Source: Lentilactobacillus fungorum (GTDB taxonomy: Bacteria; Bacillota; Bacilli; Lactobacillales; Lactobacillaceae). Taken from it: DNA of 64,000 nucleotides. This document shows, one piece after another, positions 45,219 through 54,931 of the stretch (the first letter of the stretch is position 1; each line of letters starts with the position of its first letter). Location: the NCBI RefSeq assembly GCF_016860605.1, contig NZ_BNJR01000006.1, positions 1 through 64,000 of the forward strand, given 5' to 3'. Below the pieces are notes generated by a model. That model ran no database searches, was not told the DNA's origin, and saw only the letters and a program-made list of their open reading frames with translations. A program made the translations under genes and the position numbers.

Positions 45219-45273
45219 TCGAGTATAGTAATTTTTAGACTGTTGTTAGACTGTTGAAAGGACGTGTACCAGT

Positions 45274-45915
45274 TTGGAATTAGAAGTCTTTAAAGGCCAA
45301 AACAAAAACGAACTATCGATGATTGAAGTCGCTCACGCAATTTTAGCAAAACGTGGTGACACAATGCCATTTGCCGACTTGGCCAATGCGGTTCAAGCCT
45401 ATTTGGGTGATAGTAATAAGGAGATTCGGGATCGTTTATCACAATTCTATACGGATCTCAACGTTGATGGTAGCTTTATTTCACTTGGTGACAATCTTTG
45501 GGGACTACGAACATGGTACCCATATGAATCAATTGATGAAGCAACTGTCCACGCTGAAGAAGATGAGGATCGCCCGAAGCGAAAGAAGCGGCGAAAGGTT
45601 AACGCCTTTTTGGCCGATGCTTCTGATGATGACGACGTGATCGACTATGATGATGATGATCCAGAAGATCAAGACGATGACGATTTTGTCGAAGATGACG
45701 ATGCTTCTGACGATGACGATGATGCCGCTAGTGAAGATTTAGGTAAATATAACAAGGATCTTCAAGATATCGACGACGGAACTGACGATCCGGATGACGA
45801 AGATTTGCCAGATGGCATTGAAGGCCAACTGAATGAATTAAACGATGATGACGATGACTCATTTGATGATGATTCTGATGACGACGATGATTACAATTCA
45901 AAAGATGATCATTAA
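45274..45915 (+). CDS. rpoE: RNA polymerase delta subunit
   Basis: The 213-aa protein has a folded N-terminal domain (about residues 1-90, with [22 protein letters not shown]). The C-terminal half is an intrinsically disordered tail, overwhelmingly Asp and Glu, after a Lys/Arg patch (RPKRKKRRK). Delta displaces nucleic acid from RNA polymerase and aids recycling, often together with HelD (encoded at 19371). The start is TTG 45274 after AAAGGACG. Confidence 0.95.
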   Translation: MELEVFKGQNKNELSMIEVAHAILAKRGDTMPFADLANAVQAYLGDSNKEIRDRLSQFYTDLNVDGSFISLGDNLWGLRTWYPYESIDEATVHAEEDEDRPKRKKRRKVNAFLADASDDDDVIDYDDDDPEDQDDDDFVEDDDASDDDDDAASEDLGKYNKDLQDIDDGTDDPDDEDLPDGIEGQLNELNDDDDDSFDDDSDDDDDYNSKDDH

Positions 45916-45918
45916 TTC

Positions 45919-45947
45919 TTGACTAATATTTAAAATGTATGTATCAT
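45919..45947 (+). promoter_or_regulatory. pyrG promoter
   Basis: TTGACT and TATCAT are spaced 17 nt, placing +1 at the GGG of GGGCTCC (45955). Confidence 0.75.
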
Positions 45948-45954
45948 GTTTTTT

Positions 45955-46031
45955 GGGCTCCTTGAAGTTTTCAAGGACATCTGAACGATGATTAAATTGT
46001 TCCCTATTCAGTTTTGGATAGGGATTTTTTT
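45955..46031 (+). promoter_or_regulatory. pyrG leader with CTP-responsive attenuator
   Basis: The predicted transcript begins GGGCTCC, the same type of start used by Bacillus pyrG, where low CTP causes reiterative G addition. The terminator TCCCTAT/ATAGGGA with a seven-T run (46001-46031) has a pyrimidine-rich 5' arm that poly-G could mask. A small CCTTGAA/TTCAAGG hairpin lies between. Confidence 0.7.
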
Positions 46032-46052
46032 ATTTGTGAATTCCCCAGCTAA

Positions 46053-47693
<1,641 letters not shown>

Positions 47694-47752
47694 TTAATGG
47701 GCGTTTTGCCCAGTTAAATTGAAAAGCAACCTTTCAAATAGATTATTTAAAG

Positions 47753-47790
47753 AATGGAGTAGACGTTTTGACGCCTGCTTCATTTTTTTT
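47753..47790 (+). terminator. Terminator after pyrG
   Basis: ATGGAGTAGACGT pairs imperfectly with ACGCCTGCTTCAT across TTTG, followed by eight T. A smaller GGGC/GCCC hairpin lies at 47699-47712. Confidence 0.7.
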
Positions 47791-48040
47791 GATCCCAAAT
47801 GAACCTGATGCCAAAAATGTTGACCTGCCTTTTGACTCAGCGGCTGTTGTAAACGGAAACTAATTGTGTTAAATAGCGATCAGTTTCCGTTTGGACAATC
47901 CCTTTGGTCATCAGACTCTTCCATTGTTTTTCCCGTTACAAATTGTATAATTCAAGTAAGGGTATTGTAATTTGCAATTTTTTTCTTTAATATATCTTTT
48001 AGCGTTAAAAATGTTCGATTGTAGAAGTGAGGAAAGTTTG
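47791..48040 (+). other. murA upstream region with an 11-bp inverted repeat
   Basis: No gene is supported. AAACGGAAACT (47851) and AGTTTCCGTTT (47882) form a perfect 11-bp inverted repeat with a 20-nt loop and no T run. The murA promoter follows at 47924. Confidence 0.4.
47924..47951 (+). promoter_or_regulatory. murA promoter
   Basis: TTGTTT and a perfect TATAAT are spaced 16 nt. Confidence 0.5.
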
Positions 48041-49321
48041 ATGACTAAATTAATCATAAATGGCGGGAATCGCCTTTCAGGTGAGGTGTCCATCGGCGGT
48101 GCCAAGAATAGTACCGTTGCCCTAATTCCGGCCGCAATTTTAGCGGACACCCCAGTGAGGTTTGATTCGGTTCCGGACATTTTGGATGTTCACAACTTAA
48201 TGTTGATTTTAAAATCGATGAATGTATCGTCGCAATTCAAAGGGGATGTGTTAACAATTGACCCAACCAATATTGTTGAAGCGCCCCTTCCAAGCAAGGC
48301 GATCAAGAGTTTGCGAGCTTCCTACTACTTTATGGGAGCCTTACTAGGCAGATTTCAACGGGCAACGGTCAGCTTTCCTGGCGGCGATAATATTGGCCCG
48401 CGACCAATTGACCAACATATCAAGGCATTTAAAGCATTAGGTGCCGAAGTGAGTGATCATGATGGCACAGTCACCATTAAGACGGGACCAAATGGATTAC
48501 ACGGTGCGCAAATCTTTTTAGATGTTGTTTCCGTTGGGGCAACAATCAATACAATTTTGGCGTCCGTTAAAGCGCCTGGGACAACGGTGATTGGTAACGC
48601 CGCCAAGGAACCAGAAATTATTGATATTGCGACGTTTTTGAATAATATGGGTGCAAACATTCGTGGTGCCGGCACTGATGTGATTCGAATCGAAGGGGTG
48701 CCCACGCTACAGGCGCGAAATACGCATACGATTATTCCGGATCGAATTGAAGCTGGTACATATCTTTCAATGGCCGCAGCAGTTGGAGACGGTGTTTTAA
48801 TCACGAACATTATTCCAGAACATTTAGAGGCATTTGTTGCCAAGTTGGAAGAAATGGGCTGTGATCTAACGGTCTATGAAGACAGTATCTATGTCGGCCC
48901 CTCTCATGATTTAAAACCAATTCAGATAAAAGTGATGCCGTTTCCGGGATTTGCCACTGACTTACAGCAGCCCGTTACGCCGCTATTATTTAAGGCGCAT
49001 GGCCGCAGTATTATTATTGATACCATTTATCCTCAGCGAATTAAGCATATTCCCCAGTTGAATAAGCTGGGTGGTCGAATTAAGTCAGAGGATACTGACG
49101 AAGGCATTATCGTCGTTGATCATTCGCCAAGCTTAACCGGAGCCAAGGTAGATGCGGGCGAAATTCGCGCGGGGGCTTCACTGGTGATTGCTGGGTTAAT
49201 GGCCAGTGGCACAACTGAGATTTCTCACGCTGAGTATATTCTGCGGGGTTACGGGAGTATTGTGGATAAATTAACAGCGATCGGGGCAGACGTGAAGCTG
49301 GAAGTTGAGGAAAAGGTTTAA
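48041..49321 (+). CDS. murA: UDP-N-acetylglucosamine 1-carboxyvinyltransferase with Asp in place of active-site Cys
   Basis: The 426-aa enzyme transfers enolpyruvate from PEP to UDP-GlcNAc, the first committed step of peptidoglycan synthesis. The family N terminus (GGxxLxGEVxIGGAKN) and the late [19 protein letters not shown] region are present. The catalytic loop reads [10 protein letters not shown], so residue 116 is Asp where most enzymes have the Cys that fosfomycin alkylates. Asp is functional in mycobacterial and chlamydial MurA and gives fosfomycin insensitivity. ATG 48041 follows GAGGAAAG; the longer frame from 47972 has no RBS. A second murA may exist elsewhere. Confidence 0.93.
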   Translation: MTKLIINGGNRLSGEVSIGGAKNSTVALIPAAILADTPVRFDSVPDILDVHNLMLILKSMNVSSQFKGDVLTIDPTNIVEAPLPSKAIKSLRASYYFMGALLGRFQRATVSFPGGDNIGPRPIDQHIKAFKALGAEVSDHDGTVTIKTGPNGLHGAQIFLDVVSVGATINTILASVKAPGTTVIGNAAKEPEIIDIATFLNNMGANIRGAGTDVIRIEGVPTLQARNTHTIIPDRIEAGTYLSMAAAVGDGVLITNIIPEHLEAFVAKLEEMGCDLTVYEDSIYVGPSHDLKPIQIKVMPFPGFATDLQQPVTPLLFKAHGRSIIIDTIYPQRIKHIPQLNKLGGRIKSEDTDEGIIVVDHSPSLTGAKVDAGEIRAGASLVIAGLMASGTTEISHAEYILRGYGSIVDKLTAIGADVKLEVEEKV

Positions 49322-49332
49322 TCGAATTTGTA

Positions 49333-49361
49333 TTGAATGCTGTATTAATTTATGTTAAACT
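49333..49361 (+). promoter_or_regulatory. rpmE2 promoter
   Basis: TTGAAT and TAAACT are spaced 17 nt with a TGT extended -10. TGTTA-AAC-TAACA overlaps the -10 as a small inverted repeat. Confidence 0.5.
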
Positions 49362-49427
49362 AACAAGGTTGACTAATCGATAATCTCTGGGTCATCCGAT
49401 TGGCTCAGGGCAAAGGAGCGATAGATA

Positions 49428-49679
49428 ATGAAAAAAGGAATTCATCCAGCATATCAACAAGTTGTATTTCAAGATTCATCCACTGGTTTTAAGTTTATCT
49501 CAGGATCAACTAAGACTTCTGATGAAACCATCAAGATGGACGATGGTAAGACATACCCATTAATCCGGGTTGAAATTTCATCTGATTCTCATCCATTTTA
49601 CACTGGTAAGCAAAAGTTTACGCAAGCCGATGGTGCTGTGGATCGTTTCAACAAAAAATACGGCCTTACAAACAACTAA
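49428..49679 (+). CDS. rpmE2: 50S ribosomal protein L31 type B
   Basis: The 83-aa protein has the type B pattern: [23 protein letters not shown], then [11 protein letters not shown] and RFNKKYG. It lacks the CxxC zinc motif, so it is the zinc-independent form. In several Firmicutes this form replaces the zinc-containing L31 under zinc limitation; whether a second L31 exists here is unknown. AAAGGAG precedes ATG. Confidence 0.96.
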   Translation: MKKGIHPAYQQVVFQDSSTGFKFISGSTKTSDETIKMDDGKTYPLIRVEISSDSHPFYTGKQKFTQADGAVDRFNKKYGLTNN

Positions 49680-49688
49680 GGTTAACTT

Positions 49689-49720
49689 TAAGCAGGTCAC
49701 AATTTGTGGCCTGCTTTTTC
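49689..49720 (+). terminator. Terminator after rpmE2
   Basis: AAGCAGGTCACAA pairs with TTGTGGCCTGCTT (one wobble), followed by TTTC. Confidence 0.8.
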
Positions 49721-49804
49721 TTTGAATTGAAAAAGATTAGGAAATTTTGTTGGCAGCCTAATTTAAGAGGCTTGAAAAAGGATTTGGATGATGAAATTGA
49801 CCCC

Positions 49805-51025
49805 TCACTGTCGACGGGCGTTTCTCATCGACTGAGTGCTGTGGTACACCAGTGTTAGATTAATGACGACCAATAGTGCGGTTGAAATAAAAACACCTGC
49901 GTAATCAAACGCTGACGATACAAACGACCCAATCATTGGCCCGGCGACGTTACCCATTGCTTGAAAGGATTGATTCCAGCTAAAAACCCTGCCAGTTACT
50001 TGCGGTGGGGTATTCTTGGCGAGAATTGTTTGAACGGCGGGCAACATTGATGCATTGGCAACACCAATCACAAAACGTAACGCAATCAGCTGCCAAACGT
50101 TAGTGACAAAGGCCATTGGGATATAAACGGCGATCGCTAAGATAAAACCAATGATTAAAATGCGATCAGTGCCAATCCTATCACCAACCCGCCCCAATAA
50201 TGGCGCAGCAAATAATGTCGCAATACCGGGAACCGCAGCGACGATGCCACTATAAAATGTCGTTGCGGGGCTGTTATTCATGATTTGGCGAACGTATAAT
50301 GATAAAATTGGGACAATTGAGTTGTTAGCGGCTTGAATGATCATGGTTGTGGTAAACAGCCAAAAAACTAATTTGGCGTTGGCAAGTTCGCCGATAACCC
50401 CTTTAGTATTGAGCATTTTGGCTTTGGCTGTCGGCTGGAAATCTTCTTTGACAAAAATGGCGGTTACCAAGAAGACGAGGATGAACAAAAAGCCGGTAAT
50501 AAAAAACGTCATCCGATAGCTAAAAAGCGATGCTAAGGTCCCACCTAATAAGGGGCCAAATAACGCTCCAGAAACGTTGCCGGTTACCAACATTCCTAGC
50601 GCTTGGCCACTACGGCGTTTGGGGACTTGAGTGGCAATCAAAGCATTGGCGTTACTGATATAACCGGAGAAAACTCCCTGCAAGAGCCTGAGTGCGATCA
50701 GCTGCCAAACGTTCATTGCCAAGCCCATTAAGATAAAGACAATCGCCATGCCGAGTGACGCTCTGTTCAGCATTAACTTTCGACCGGTTCGATCAGCCAT
50801 CTTGCCCCAAAGTGGTGAGGCTAAAGCCGTTACAAAATAGCTGGCAGCAAACGCCAAGCCGCTATATAGGCTTAACTGGCCGCGGTTAAAAGTTCCCATT
50901 GAATCAACATAAAGTGATAAAAAAGGCATCACTTCACTAAAACCAATGCTGGCCATAAAAGTACCAAACCAGAGGACTTTTAGGTTTCGCTGCCAAGAGT
51001 TTGGGGCTAGTTGATTATCACTCAA
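49805..51025 (-). CDS. MFS multidrug efflux transporter (MdtG-like)
   Basis: The 406-aa transporter has about twelve membrane segments. The motif-A sequence GKMADRTGRKLMLNRA lies between helices 2 and 3, and a second copy GRVGDRIGTDRILIIG is in the C-terminal half. The family exports drugs by proton antiport; the substrate is unknown. The start is TTG 51025 with AGGAGCG about 10 nt upstream. It is divergent from the sortase gene. Confidence 0.88.
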   Translation of the reverse strand: MSDNQLAPNSWQRNLKVLWFGTFMASIGFSEVMPFLSLYVDSMGTFNRGQLSLYSGLAFAASYFVTALASPLWGKMADRTGRKLMLNRASLGMAIVFILMGLAMNVWQLIALRLLQGVFSGYISNANALIATQVPKRRSGQALGMLVTGNVSGALFGPLLGGTLASLFSYRMTFFITGFLFILVFLVTAIFVKEDFQPTAKAKMLNTKGVIGELANAKLVFWLFTTTMIIQAANNSIVPILSLYVRQIMNNSPATTFYSGIVAAVPGIATLFAAPLLGRVGDRIGTDRILIIGFILAIAVYIPMAFVTNVWQLIALRFVIGVANASMLPAVQTILAKNTPPQVTGRVFSWNQSFQAMGNVAGPMIGSFVSSAFDYAGVFISTALLVVINLTLVYHSTQSMRNARRQ

Positions 51026-51079
51026 AGGTTTATCGCTCCTATCAAGAATTTAGTCAAATCAGGTTTAACGGAGGTTGGG

Positions 51080-51796
51080 ATGAAAAAAATAGTTAAACGG
51101 ATCATGGTCAACACGTTATTTGTTTTACTGATTTTATTTGCACTCGCCCTTATTTTTAATCGGCAAATCAAAAATGAAGTGATTAAATCTTACCAACCTA
51201 AAGTGACTCGGAAAATGGTCGAAGAGTCTCAAATGAGGCAAAAAAAGCAGACCACCCGCCATTCAAAGAACGTAAGCTATAATTTTAAAAAGGTGAAATC
51301 ACTTGATTTTGAAACCGCGATGCGCGCCCGCATGAATACCCAACAGTTGGAAGTAGTTGGGGAAATCCTGGTTCCAAAAGCGGCCATCCACTTGCCAATT
51401 GGCCTTGGCGTCGCTAACCAAACGCTGGCGCTAGCGGCGGGGACCATGCGAGCAGATCAGAAAATGGGTAAGGGCAACTATCCACTTTCCGGCCATCACA
51501 TGGTTAACCGACATGTCTTATTTGGTCCGCTGTATTTTAAAACCAAGGTTGGCGACAACGTTTATTTGACGGATATGAAAACCATTTATCACTATCGAGT
51601 CTATCGACGAACCTTTATTGCAGCAACCAGAGTGGACGTTATTAAGCAAACCAAAAAGCCTATTTTGACATTAATTACGTGTGACGCAACAGGTGCTGGT
51701 CGCTTAATGATTCGGGGGAAACTGGTTGATCGTTATCGCTTGAGTCAGGCAACGGCAAAATTAAAACGAGCCCTATTGAGGCCCGCCAACAATTAA
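51080..51796 (+). CDS. srtA: Class A sortase
   Basis: The 238-aa membrane transpeptidase has an N-terminal anchor (about residues 8-28). The sortase barrel holds the catalytic His in SGHHMVNRHVLFGPL, Cys in LTLITCDATG and Arg in GRLMIRGKL. It cleaves LPXTG-type signals and attaches proteins to peptidoglycan. No substrate with such a motif is in the window. GGAGGTTGGG precedes ATG 51080. The stop overlaps that of the convergent phosphatase gene. Confidence 0.93.
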   Translation: MKKIVKRIMVNTLFVLLILFALALIFNRQIKNEVIKSYQPKVTRKMVEESQMRQKKQTTRHSKNVSYNFKKVKSLDFETAMRARMNTQQLEVVGEILVPKAAIHLPIGLGVANQTLALAAGTMRADQKMGKGNYPLSGHHMVNRHVLFGPLYFKTKVGDNVYLTDMKTIYHYRVYRRTFIAATRVDVIKQTKKPILTLITCDATGAGRLMIRGKLVDRYRLSQATAKLKRALLRPANN

Positions 51797-52260
51797 AGAA
51801 AGTTTGTCTTAATGTAATCCAACCACTTAGGCAATGACTCTGATAATTGGGAATAAGTCCTGCCAAATTTGTGGTCATACCATGGATCGGGAATATCTTG
51901 CCCCATCTGTGTTGGAATGATATCTAAGCAAAGGTGGATTTTTTTCTTATCCGCTTCTGGTGATAGTTGCTTCAAATAATGGATATTTTGACTATCCATA
52001 CCAATGATGAGATCGGCCCACCCAAAGTCTTTTGGAGTGATTGGTCGAGAAACAATTCCCGAAAAATCAATCCCGTGTTTTTCTAATACAGCTTGGGCAC
52101 CTGGGTGAGGGGGATTGCCCTGTTCTTCGCTACTGATGCCGGCAGAATCCACTTGAATTTGTGTTTGTAAGCCTTCATTTTTAACCATCGTGCGAAACAT
52201 TGCCTCGGCCATTGGTGATCGACAAATATTTCCTAGACAAACAAATAAAACGTTAGTCAT
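51793..52260 (-). CDS. Low-molecular-weight protein-tyrosine phosphatase
   Basis: The 155-aa enzyme has the P-loop CLGNICRS (CX5R) at the N terminus and the general-acid Asp in PDPWYD near residue 128. It dephosphorylates tyrosine in proteins, for example in capsule regulation or stress. The start at 52260 (MTNVLFVCLGNICRS) matches the family; the longer frame to 52326 is not conserved-looking. Its stop overlaps the convergent sortase stop by 4 bp, leaving no room for a separate terminator. Confidence 0.93.
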   Translation of the reverse strand: MTNVLFVCLGNICRSPMAEAMFRTMVKNEGLQTQIQVDSAGISSEEQGNPPHPGAQAVLEKHGIDFSGIVSRPITPKDFGWADLIIGMDSQNIHYLKQLSPEADKKKIHLCLDIIPTQMGQDIPDPWYDHKFGRTYSQLSESLPKWLDYIKTNFL

Positions 52261-52352
52261 GATTTTAACCTCGTAACCAATTATTGTGTTAACAATTATG
52301 TTACCAACTATTGACCAAAAGGGCAAACATAATCATTTTTGAAAGCTATTTA

Positions 52353-52381
52353 CAGACAATGGCTTGAAAGGGTAGTACAAT
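52353..52381 (+). promoter_or_regulatory. Promoter of the 255-aa unknown gene
   Basis: CAGACA and TACAAT are spaced 17 nt, 33 nt before the start. Confidence 0.5.
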
Positions 52382-52413
52382 AAAATTAGAAATAATGATG
52401 GAGTAATGACACA

Positions 52414-53181
52414 ATGAAGGGCAATTTCATTTTTATAAATACAAATCCAATTTCCAATATGATCTTATCGTCGGGGATTACTGCTGCGGATTTTATTAAC
52501 GGGCTCGACCAATTACCGGGCAATATTATTCTGTTGAATAATGATGAACAAGATGCGAATGGTTACAATTCGCATTCAAAGTTTAATTTAATTTTTGGGT
52601 CCTCAGAGATTCGCCAATACTTACTTAAGAATCCAACTGCCTCAAAGAAGTTTATTGATTTTGATGATGAAGACAGTGTGAATAACTTGTCCCCATACGA
52701 AATTGCAGAGTTGTTATACTTAGCTCACTTTGGAACGCCAATGGGTCGGCCGTTTTCTTCCAAGTTATTGAACCACTACATTTATTTGACTCAAGATGAT
52801 GGCACGATTCGATCATATTACCGACGGTTTTCTGATTTTAACCACGTTTTAGAAATTGCCATTAAACGAAACTTGCGAGAAACGCACAACACATTGCGAG
52901 TTTTCCTGCGGCCTTTGGCAATTAAAAATATTGACAACTCAATTTTAATTCAACTCATCACTAAGGCTAACGATGGGCTTTTTATCTTATTTGGGTCGTT
53001 GAGGGAGCGAAATCGAACCTATCATATTCCCCTCAGGATTTTAAAGGATCCAGATCGGGTTTCGATTATTTTAAGAACCCAAACCATTATTGAAAATACG
53101 AATTACGCCGGGGATTTAAGCTATAATTTGCAGAATTCTACGTGGCAGCTCGAATGGCAGGATCAAACAGCAAGTGTTTAG
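52414..53181 (+). CDS. Conserved-looking protein of unknown function
   Basis: I do not recognise this 255-aa soluble protein. It has no signal peptide or membrane segment. It starts MKGNFIFINTNPISNM and contains an acidic stretch (FIDFDDEDSVNNLSPYEIAELLYLAHFGTPMGRPF) with a helix-rich, EIAELLYLAH pattern that suggests a binding surface. The C-terminal half is strand-rich. The RBS is weak (GATGGAGTAATGACACA, spacing about 10). A strong terminator overlaps its stop codon, so it is a single-gene unit ahead of murF. Confidence 0.7.
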   Translation: MKGNFIFINTNPISNMILSSGITAADFINGLDQLPGNIILLNNDEQDANGYNSHSKFNLIFGSSEIRQYLLKNPTASKKFIDFDDEDSVNNLSPYEIAELLYLAHFGTPMGRPFSSKLLNHYIYLTQDDGTIRSYYRRFSDFNHVLEIAIKRNLRETHNTLRVFLRPLAIKNIDNSILIQLITKANDGLFILFGSLRERNRTYHIPLRILKDPDRVSIILRTQTIIENTNYAGDLSYNLQNSTWQLEWQDQTASV

Positions 53182-53195
53182 CTGTTTGATTTTTT
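53161..53195 (+). terminator. Terminator overlapping the end of the 255-aa gene
   Basis: ATCAAACAGC pairs perfectly with GCTGTTTGAT, followed by six T. The left arm is coding sequence. Confidence 0.85.
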
Positions 53196-53203
53196 GCTAT
53201 AAT
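53195..53203 (+). promoter_or_regulatory. Extended -10 promoter of murF
   Basis: TGCTATAAT directly follows the preceding terminator, 35 nt before murF. Confidence 0.5.
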
Positions 53204-53237
53204 TAGGAGTAACAATTAAAACTGGAGCGTTTAAATA

Positions 53238-54632
53238 ATGAAAATGACAATTGGCGAAATTGCTTCTGCAATCAATGCCAAAACAGATGGTATTTCAGAA
53301 AAATCATTAAAAGAAGAGACTAGTGGCGTATGCTTTGACAGCCGTAAGCTAAAGGAAGGGCAGCTGTTTATTCCGTTGGCCGGCGAACACGATGGTCATG
53401 ACTTTATTGAGTCGGCAATCAAAAATGGCGCCAAGGCAACCCTATGGGCAAGTGACAAGGTTGATCGCCTGCCGCTTGCAATCCCAGCCCTCGTCGTTGA
53501 TGATCCATTAGCTGCCTTCCAGCAATTGAGTCGATATTACTTGACTAAGATTAATCCGCGAGTGATTGCTGTGACCGGCAGTAATGGCAAGACAACGACC
53601 AAGGACATGATTGCAGCAATTCTTGCCAGTACGTTTCACGTTACCAAAACCTATGACAACTTTAATAACGAAATCGGCGTGCCCTACACCATTTTACAAA
53701 TGGAGCCAAATACCGAGTTCTTGGTGGTTGAAATGGGGATGGATCGCCCGGGACAGCTTGATTTCTTATCCAAATTGGTTCAGCCGGACGTTGCGATCGT
53801 GACGATGATTGGTGAGGCCCACATTGAATTCTTTGGCACGCGTGGCAAAATTGCCGATGCCAAGATGGAAATTACGCATGGCCTTAAGGAAGATGGCTTA
53901 TTTATCTATGATGGTGATGAACCGTTACTCGTTGAGCGGGCTAAGAATTTAACCATGGCTAAAACAACTTTTGGCAGAAAATCAACTAATGACATTTATG
54001 CAACCGAAACCCACGATAGTCAATATGTGACGTCATTTAAAGTTAACCTTTGGCCTGAAATGGACTTCAAGATACCCTTAATGGGGGACTACAATGTTAA
54101 TAATGCGTTGGCAGCCATTGCGGTTGGCCAAGTATTTCGAATTCATCCATCCTTAATTGAAAAAAGGTTAACCCAATTTGATTTGACTAAGAACCGAACT
54201 GAATGGTTAGTTGGTAAAAATGGCGAAAAAATTTTAAGTGACGTTTATAATTCCAATCCAACGGCTGCCAAAGAAGTCTTAGCTGCCTTTCAAGAAACGC
54301 CAACGGATGGCCGCCGAATCGTCGTTTTGGGGGATATGCTCGAATTAGGTGACCAGTCAAAGCAAATGCATGCTTCTCTGGCTGCCAGCATTGACCCAAG
54401 CCAAATTTCACAGGTTTATTTGGTTGGTGAAGATATGCGGGCACTATACGATCGATTGAAGCCAGTATTTGCGCCTGAAAATTTGCATCACTATGCAGCC
54501 AATGAACTTGATCAGTTAAGCACCGATTTGGCAGGACAATTAAAGGCTGGCGATGAAGTGATGTTAAAAGCCAGCCACGGGTTGCACTTAGAGAATGTGG
54601 TTGCCAAATTAGTGGCTGCTGGTACGGATTAA
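53238..54632 (+). CDS. murF: UDP-N-acetylmuramoyl-tripeptide-D-alanyl-D-alanine ligase
   Basis: The 464-aa Mur ligase adds the terminal dipeptide to UDP-MurNAc-tripeptide. The N-terminal UDP-binding domain (GVCFDSRKLKEGQLFIPL) is followed by the ATP loop AVTGSNGKTTTKDM near residue 110. The central motif YDNFNNEIGVPYT and the C-terminal domain with LSDVYNSNPTAAKEVL complete it. In lactobacilli that make D-lactate-terminated precursors it accepts a depsipeptide; the sequence alone does not settle this. The RBS is GGAGCG, 8 nt before ATG. It precedes cshA, as in other lactobacilli. Confidence 0.95.
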   Translation: MKMTIGEIASAINAKTDGISEKSLKEETSGVCFDSRKLKEGQLFIPLAGEHDGHDFIESAIKNGAKATLWASDKVDRLPLAIPALVVDDPLAAFQQLSRYYLTKINPRVIAVTGSNGKTTTKDMIAAILASTFHVTKTYDNFNNEIGVPYTILQMEPNTEFLVVEMGMDRPGQLDFLSKLVQPDVAIVTMIGEAHIEFFGTRGKIADAKMEITHGLKEDGLFIYDGDEPLLVERAKNLTMAKTTFGRKSTNDIYATETHDSQYVTSFKVNLWPEMDFKIPLMGDYNVNNALAAIAVGQVFRIHPSLIEKRLTQFDLTKNRTEWLVGKNGEKILSDVYNSNPTAAKEVLAAFQETPTDGRRIVVLGDMLELGDQSKQMHASLAASIDPSQISQVYLVGEDMRALYDRLKPVFAPENLHHYAANELDQLSTDLAGQLKAGDEVMLKASHGLHLENVVAKLVAAGTD

Positions 54633-54787
54633 AGTGGGTCATTTACCCGTTTTCCTTGCGTATTGTAATTAAACGGTGTAGACTTAAAAAGTTATTTTGT
54701 AATAAATGATTGATGGTCAAGTTGATAACGCAGCCTGGGAAACGGATTTTTCTCTAGTTATCAGCGGCACCTTGATTATTTCAGAAT
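54633..54787 (+). other. murF-cshA intergenic region upstream of repeat E
   Basis: A short GGGT/ACCC hairpin followed by GTTTTCC (54636-54654) may weakly terminate murF. Apart from repeat E no other structure or gene is supported. No convincing promoter was found. Confidence 0.35.
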
Positions 54788-54907
54788 TAGGACAGCTGCG
54801 CAAAGCAAAAATCTTCATACAAGCAAGCTTCACAATTAATTCGCAGTTTGGATTTGGTTGTTGGAAAGGCTTGTATTCCGATTTCAAACCGCTTTGCTCC
54901 GCTCACT
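54788..54907 (+). repeat. Diverged hairpin repeat copy E (upstream of cshA)
   Basis: The ends AGGACAGCTGCGCAAAGC and CGCTTTGCTCCGCTCACT are intact. The tip has lost the AAATCC core, yet ATACAAGC (54817) still pairs with GCTTGTAT (54869), sequences not seen in other copies. It ends 24 nt before the cshA TTG. Confidence 0.8.
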
Positions 54908-54931
54908 GTATTTATTTAGGAGGAAACATAT

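Noticed and set aside
48457-48843. 128-codon minus-strand gene opposite murA
   Set aside because: It is a mirror of codon bias in murA with no initiation signal.
54187-54642. 151-codon minus-strand gene opposite murF
   Set aside because: It is fully antisense to murF, lacks an RBS and has no family pattern.
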